DNA of 64,000 nucleotides from the NCBI GenBank assembly GCA_041690355.1, contig JAWLHK010000006.1:1-64000 (forward strand). Reading direction: 5' to 3'. Position 1 is the stretch's first letter. The number at the start of each line of letters is the position of its first letter. The DNA is from JAWLHK01 sp041690355 [NCBI: bacterium]. Lineage in GTDB: Bacteria > J088 > JAWLBW01. This document shows positions 59,818 through 64,000 of this stretch, one piece after another. The notes beneath the pieces are model-generated. The model had not been told where the DNA came from. It worked only from the letters and a program-made list of their open reading frames with translations, and ran no database searches. Made by a program: the position numbers and the translations under genes.

Positions 59818-60801
59818 TTGACGCAGGCATCCGCCGAAAAAAAACGGCTGGGCGAAATTCTGGTCGAGCGCAGGCTGATCACGCCGGAGCAGCTGTCGGC
59901 TGCGCTGGAGTATCAGAAGAAGGATCCGCGTTCGCTCGGCGAGATCCTGCACAGCTTTCGGCTGCTCTCCGAAGAAGACCTGCTCAAGGTCCTTTCCATC
60001 GAGCTGGGCACCGAGTATTTTCCCACGAGCCACCTGCTCGACATGGAGATCTCGCCCCAGGCCTGCCGGCTGATGACGCGTGAACAGGCCAGCGAGTTCA
60101 TGGTGGCGCCGCTCGATTACAACGAAGCGACCGACACCCTGCTCGTGGCCATGGCCTATCCGCAGCAGCTCGACGTCATTGACCGCGTTCGCGAACTCAC
60201 CGGGCGCACCCGGGTCGAAACCTGCCTGTGCTTCGAGGGTTCGCTGTTTCGCCTCATTCAGCGCTGTTACCCCGAGATCCGCACCGAGCCGGTGCCCCCG
60301 GCAGCCGACGGCGATGACAGCTTCTTTCTCGGTTCCGAAGACGACACCGAGGCATTTCCCGGCATTTACGGCCACGGCCTCGACGATTCGCTCCTGACGG
60401 TCGACGAAGAGAATCCCCCTGAAGGCGAGGAATTCTTTCTCGGCGGCGAGGGGGCCGACAAGGGGCCCGGCGCGACCTCGGGCGTTTCGGGAAACCTCAT
60501 GGATCTGGGGCTGCTCGAGATGCTCCAGATCATGGGCGCCAGCAACAAAACCTGTCTCATCCAGATCCGCAGAGCCGAAGAAGTGGCCGAGCTGTTCATG
60601 GAGAACGGGCGCATCGTTCACGCCATTCTGGCCGACCTCAAGGGCGAATCGGCCTTCTACGCCGTCATCGGCTGGTCCGAGGGGTACTTCCAGATCAAGA
60701 CTGACGTGGCCCCCGAAGAGAAGACGATCAAGTCGTCGCTCGACGGTCTGATTCTCGAGGGCCTGCGCCTGCTCGACGAGCAGAACAACTTCGGCGGCTG
60801 A
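59818..60801 (+). CDS. MshEN-DUF4388 two-domain protein
   Basis: 327 residues from a TTG at 59818, 9 nt after GGAGG (59804-59808). The N-terminal half is an MshEN/GspE-N domain: 'KRLGEILVERRLITPEQLSAALEYQK', then a second helical half 'LGTEYFPTSHLLDMEISPQACRLMTREQ', 'AMAYPQQLDVIDRVRELTG'. An acidic linker leads to a C-terminal DUF4388 domain ('GLLEMLQIMGASNKTCLIQIRR', 'ENGRIVHAILADLKGESAFYAVIGWSEGYF'). MshEN domains bind c-di-GMP; no ATPase follows, so this may be a c-di-GMP adaptor. Confidence 0.82.
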   Translation: MTQASAEKKRLGEILVERRLITPEQLSAALEYQKKDPRSLGEILHSFRLLSEEDLLKVLSIELGTEYFPTSHLLDMEISPQACRLMTREQASEFMVAPLDYNEATDTLLVAMAYPQQLDVIDRVRELTGRTRVETCLCFEGSLFRLIQRCYPEIRTEPVPPAADGDDSFFLGSEDDTEAFPGIYGHGLDDSLLTVDEENPPEGEEFFLGGEGADKGPGATSGVSGNLMDLGLLEMLQIMGASNKTCLIQIRRAEEVAELFMENGRIVHAILADLKGESAFYAVIGWSEGYFQIKTDVAPEEKTIKSSLDGLILEGLRLLDEQNNFGG

Positions 60802-60971
60802 GGCCGGCGCCGCACCCGCTTTTTCCGCATAGCACACCGCCGCCGTCTGCACGGCCCCCGCGAGAGCTCGCTGGGCGGGCGCCCGCCTGGGCGCGTCTCC
60901 CGCCCGTGATAGCGTGGTAGTCAAGAAGGGGAACAACCAGAAACCGTTCGGGGGGATGGGAGGAAGAAGCC

Positions 60972-61826
60972 GTGCCTTCACATCTTGTCTATCAGGTCTA
61001 CGGGGGAGACCGCTATCTGGCCCAGGCCCGTCACGCCCTGTGGTCGGCCCTGGCGTGGAGCGACCGCGACATCCGGATTCACCTGTACACCGATCGGCCC
61101 GCGGCATTCGCCGACCTCGACGGGCGGGTGACCCTGCACCGGCTGCCCGCGGGTAAGGTCGCCGAGTGGATGGGCCCGCTGGGCTACGTCCACCGCCCGA
61201 AAATCATGATGCTGCGCGACCTCACCGCGCAGGTTTCCGAGCCGGTTCTCTACTCCGACGTCGACACGCTGTTCGTCGGCCCGGTGGCGGGGGTCATGGC
61301 GCGCATCGGTCCCGAAGCGGCCGTCATGCACCGGCGTGAATATCCGGTCGCCGGATATCCGAGCGGCCAGATGCGCCAGCTGCGGCGCGATCTGGAGCGA
61401 AGCGGCGCCGGGGCCGAAGCGTTACAGGTGACCATGTGGAATGCCGGCGTCGTCGGGCTTCATCCCGAGCACTTCGCCTGGCTCGAACGCGTCACCGATC
61501 TCCTCGACGCCCTTTATCCGGTGAGCCGCATGGAGCTCGTCGAGCAGTACGCCGTGGGCGCCGTCCTGCAGCAGCGGGTTGCCCTGCGGCCGGCAGACGA
61601 CCGCATCTTTCACTACTGGGACGACAAGGAGCGTTATCAGGCGGCTTTGGAAGCGCGTCTTGCGGCCTGGGCGAGCCTGCCCGCCGACGATATCGTCGCC
61701 ATGCACCGGGCCGACCCGCTCCTTCTGCCGCCCGCCCAGCGCCCCCCGCTGGCCGCGCGGGCGCGCACCGTGCTGCGGCAACCCGGGGCCGCCTGGGAGC
61801 GCCACCGCATGCGCAGGGTGGCCTGA
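60972..61826 (+). CDS. GT-A-fold glycosyltransferase-like protein
   Basis: 284 residues from a GTG at 60972 after GGAGGAAG. 'YGGDRYLAQARHALWSAL', 'IHLYTDRPAAF', a DxD in 'LYSDVDTLFVGPV', 'MWNAGVVGLHPEH' and 'HYWDDKERY' resemble GT8-like or capsular glycosyltransferases. The sugar donor is unknown. It stands alone between two gaps of 170 and 279 bp in which I see no gene. Confidence 0.72.
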   Translation: MPSHLVYQVYGGDRYLAQARHALWSALAWSDRDIRIHLYTDRPAAFADLDGRVTLHRLPAGKVAEWMGPLGYVHRPKIMMLRDLTAQVSEPVLYSDVDTLFVGPVAGVMARIGPEAAVMHRREYPVAGYPSGQMRQLRRDLERSGAGAEALQVTMWNAGVVGLHPEHFAWLERVTDLLDALYPVSRMELVEQYAVGAVLQQRVALRPADDRIFHYWDDKERYQAALEARLAAWASLPADDIVAMHRADPLLLPPAQRPPLAARARTVLRQPGAAWERHRMRRVA

Positions 61827-62055
61827 GGATGCGGTGGCCCCGGCATACCGAAGCGGCTTGACAATTTGGCAAGAATGGACCGATACTGACCTTGCGCCTC
61901 GCTCCGCACGAGGGGGAGGAGAAGATCGGGTGGTGGCACTCGGGGTTGGCCGATCTTCCTTTTGGGCTCGTGCGTGACGCGGGGCGTATTTTTGTCAATC
62001 CCCGCGGGCGCACCCTTCCGCCGCCCTGCGCCCCCCCCGCATTTCCCGTTCCGCG

Positions 62056-62083
62056 TAAAAAATGAGCGCCCCGCGGGGCGCTC
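62056..62083 (-). terminator. Rho-independent terminator of fbaB
   Basis: A perfect 20-bp palindrome GAGCGCCCCG/CGGGGCGCTC (62064-62083); on the minus strand it is followed by a T run (complement of 62057-62062). It lies 23 nt past the stop codon. Confidence 0.88.
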
Positions 62084-62105
62084 GAGAAACGGGTAACCGC
62101 CTCGC

Positions 62106-63158
62106 TTACGCGACGGTGACATCCTTCGTCAGATAGACATCCTGAATGGCGTTCAGCAGCGCGATGCCGTCTTTCATCGGGCGCTGAAAGGCTTTGCGGC
62201 CCGAGATGAGGCCGGCCCCGCCGGCCCGCTTGTTGATGACCGCCGTGCGAATGGCCTCCTGCAGGTCGGTCTGGCCCGACGAGCCGCCGCCCGAGTTGAT
62301 GAGGGGGGCGCGGCCGCTGAAGGAGTTGAGCACCTGGTAACGGCACAGGTCGATCGGATGATCCGACGTCAGGTCGGTGTAGACCTTCTTGTGGGTCTTG
62401 CCCACCTTGATGGCGTTGTAGCCGCCGTTGCAGTCAGGCTGCTTCTGCTTGATGATGTCGGCCTGAATCGTCGTGCCGAGGTGGTTGGCCTGGCCGGTCA
62501 GGTCGGCGGCGGTGTGATAGTCGACGCCGTCTTTCTTGAAGTCGGGGTTGCGCAGGTAGCACCAGAGAATCGTCACCAGGCCGAGCTCGTGGGCGCGCTC
62601 GAAGGCCTGCGAGATCTCCTGAATCTGGCGGCGGCTTTCTTCAGAGCCGAAGTAAATCGTGGCGCCGACGGCCACGGCCCCCATTTCGAACGCCTGGTCG
62701 ACGCTGGCGAAGAGCACCTGGTCGTACGTCTCGGGAAGCGTCAGCAGTTCGTTGTGGTTGAGCTTCACGATGAACGGAATCTTGTGGGCGTACTTGCGCG
62801 AGACCGAACCGAGCACGCCGAGGGTCGAGGCGACGGCGTTGCAGCCGCCTTCGAGGGCGAGCTTGACGATGTTCTCGGGATCGAAGTAGGCCGGCTCGGG
62901 TGCGAACGAGGCCGCGGCGCTGTGCTCGATACCCTGATCGACCGGCAGGATCGACATGTAACCGGTGCCCGCGAGACGGCCCGTGTTGTAAATCGTCTGC
63001 AGATTGCGCAGCACGGCCGGCTTGCGGTCGGTCGGCATGAAGATCCGGTCGACGAAGTCGGGGCCGGGCAGATGCAGGTTTTCTTTGGGGAACTTGGCTT
63101 TGTGATTCAGCAGGCTGTCAGCTTCGTTGCCCAGCCATTCGGTAATCTTGTCGATCAT
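62106..63158 (-). CDS. fbaB: Class I fructose-bisphosphate aldolase (FbaB/DhnA type)
   Basis: 350 residues. Schiff-base aldolase of the archaeal/DhnA family, cleaving fructose-1,6-bisphosphate. '[17 protein letters not shown]', '[14 protein letters not shown]', '[12 protein letters not shown]' (active-site Lys region) and '[17 protein letters not shown]' are characteristic. The ATG at 63158 is chosen because GAGGAA lies six bases upstream; a GTG two codons earlier abuts that site. Single-gene unit. Confidence 0.93.
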   Translation of the reverse strand: MIDKITEWLGNEADSLLNHKAKFPKENLHLPGPDFVDRIFMPTDRKPAVLRNLQTIYNTGRLAGTGYMSILPVDQGIEHSAAASFAPEPAYFDPENIVKLALEGGCNAVASTLGVLGSVSRKYAHKIPFIVKLNHNELLTLPETYDQVLFASVDQAFEMGAVAVGATIYFGSEESRRQIQEISQAFERAHELGLVTILWCYLRNPDFKKDGVDYHTAADLTGQANHLGTTIQADIIKQKQPDCNGGYNAIKVGKTHKKVYTDLTSDHPIDLCRYQVLNSFSGRAPLINSGGGSSGQTDLQEAIRTAVINKRAGGAGLISGRKAFQRPMKDGIALLNAIQDVYLTKDVTVA

Positions 63159-63324
63159 GTCCACTTCCTCATGGTACGGCGTCAGCGCATTCCCTCCGAT
63201 ATGCTACACGGCCCCTGCGAACGCGGAATGTCGGTGAACATTTGCGGTGGCGGACCAGGCGGAACATTTCGGAGGGCGTCGCAGAGGGAGATCCGCTGCG
63301 GCGACAAACAGACTATCGCTCTAC

Positions 63325-63333
63325 ATGATAGCA
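63325..63333 (-). promoter_or_regulatory. Extended -10 upstream of fbaB
   Basis: On the minus strand TGCTATCAT (complement of 63325-63333). It lies about 165 nt before the fbaB start, on the side where the GAGTGAC end of composite element 4 points. No clear -35. Confidence 0.35.
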
Positions 63334-63362
63334 GGTAGGTGAAAAGAAGGGGAGGGCTTCGC

Positions 63363-63505
63363 CAAGTTACGAGTGACGATTCAATTTACAATTTACGATT
63401 GACGATTGACGGTTCAGGCAAGCACCAAAAGAAAAACAGAAGGAGAGAAACGGACAAACGACAAACGAAGAACGAGAAACGAAGAACGAGAAACACGAAC
63501 CGTGC
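63363..63505. repeat. Composite heptamer-repeat element, copy 4 (variant)
   Basis: GTTACGA/GTGACGA (63365-63379), TTTACGA/TTGACGA units (63382-63412), then a different third module of AAACGAC/AAACGAA/GAACGAG units (about 63452-63505). It shares the first two modules of copies 1-3, in the orientation of copies 1 and 2. The 63159-63324 part of this gap and 63506-63531 hold no supported gene. Confidence 0.72.
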
Positions 63506-63531
63506 TCCTTTCCAACTCTTGCCGGGCGCGC

Positions 63532-63561
63532 AAAAAAAAGCGCCCCGGTCAGGGGCGCTTT
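63532..63561 (-). terminator. Rho-independent terminator of ndk
   Basis: GCGCCCC (63540-63546) pairs with GGGGCGC (63552-63558) around a 5-nt loop; on the minus strand the stem is followed by eight T (complement of 63532-63539). It lies about 25 nt past the ndk stop. Confidence 0.9.
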
Positions 63562-63585
63562 GTCGGAGCTGAGAGGGGATCGCCC

Positions 63586-64000
63586 TTACAGCTTCGAATT
63601 CACGAGTTCCATCTGGCCGAAGAACCAGCCGATTTCGAAGGCGGCCGTCTCGGGGGCGTCGGAGCCGTGCACGGTGTTGGCTTCGATGCTCTCGGCAAAG
63701 CGCTTGCGGATGGTCCCCTCGGCGGCCTTGGCCGGGTCGGTGGCGCCCATCAGTTCGCGGTTCTTCGCGATGGCGTTTTCGCCCTCGAGCACCATGACCA
63801 GGCTCGCGCCCGAGGTCATGAACTTGATGAGGTCGCCGAAGAACGGGCGCGCCTTGTGCACGGCGTAGAAACCGGCGGCCTGCTGCTCGCTCATGTGGAT
63901 CATTTTGGCGGCGGCCACGCGCAGGCCGTTCTTTTCAAAGATGGCGATGACTTCGCCGATGACGCCCTTGGCGACGCCGTCGGGCTTGATGATGGACAGG
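63586..64000 (-). CDS. ndk: Nucleoside diphosphate kinase, 5' end beyond the window
   Basis: 138 residues visible, beginning in '[17 protein letters not shown]'; about five N-terminal residues lie past the window edge. Transfers gamma-phosphate between nucleoside triphosphates and diphosphates through a phospho-His, here in '[12 protein letters not shown]'. '[21 protein letters not shown]' is the conserved substrate loop. A strong terminator follows. Confidence 0.96.
   Translation of the reverse strand, partial: LSIIKPDGVAKGVIGEVIAIFEKNGLRVAAAKMIHMSEQQAAGFYAVHKARPFFGDLIKFMTSGASLVMVLEGENAIAKNRELMGATDPAKAAEGTIRKRFAESIEANTVHGSDAPETAAFEIGWFFGQMELVNSKL

Overview
The window is GC-rich chromosomal DNA from a Gram-negative bacterium, most likely Pseudomonadota-like. 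Outer-membrane and LPS functions (an LptE-like and a BamD-like lipoprotein, signal-peptide lipoproteins), ttcA, ppsR, prc, kup, ygfZ and the order leuS-lptE-holA point that way. DUF4388 proteins and a chemotaxis operon with a HEAT-repeat gene recall delta-proteobacterial lineages, so the class is left open. No rRNA, tRNA, transposase, phage gene or CRISPR array was found. Coding density is high. Most repeats sit in short intergenic gaps.

Layout. 1-1.5 kb: 49-bp and 39-bp tandem repeats, a GAF protein and a REP-like hairpin pair. 1.5-11.1 kb: aldehyde dehydrogenase, small STAS-like protein, ttcA, ChaN-like lipoprotein + OafA acyltransferase, guaA, gamma-carbonic anhydrase, cNMP-binding protein, lipoprotein. 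11.2-15.5 kb: yajC-secD-secF (minus), divergent from queA (plus). 15.6-20.9 kb: PilZ, SnoaL-like, ppsR, BASS transporter, and a PAS/GAF kinase with its response regulator. 21.1-23.1 kb: larE, a Cys-rich small protein, and a compact RiPP locus: a lasso-type B2 leader peptidase diverging from a PqqD-like recognition protein and a 45-codon precursor gene closed by a strong terminator. No lasso cyclase is present. 23.2-33.0 kb: a coupled chemotaxis operon, cheA-AAA ATPase-long cheW-mcp-HEAT-cheR-cheB, without cheY. 33.1-41.6 kb: uvrC, DUF4388, leuS-lptE-holA, LON-N domain protein, J-domain protein. 41.7-51.9 kb: a long inverted repeat, ygfZ, a response regulator, DUF423, an MpaB-family oxygenase, DAHP synthase, prc, HIT-kup, DUF486. 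51.9-57.8 kb: mreB-mreC-mreD-mrdA-rodA, the elongasome. 58.2-64 kb: an envelope lipoprotein operon, an MshEN-DUF4388 protein, a GT-A glycosyltransferase, fbaB and a partial ndk.

Three signals stand out. (1) The cyclase-less, lasso-like RiPP locus, whose precursor keeps a YxxPxF leader motif, a Thr two residues before a possible core, and Asp/Glu at core positions 8-9. (2) A family of composite intergenic elements built from several different 7-bp tandem repeats in a fixed order; at several genes the same end lies next to an outward extended -10 promoter. (3) A 39-bp minisatellite in which two base changes per unit are compensatory within a small hairpin. A recurring gene-start pattern (a -10-like hexamer 6-13 nt before ATG, little or no Shine-Dalgarno) suggests many leaderless or near-leaderless first genes.
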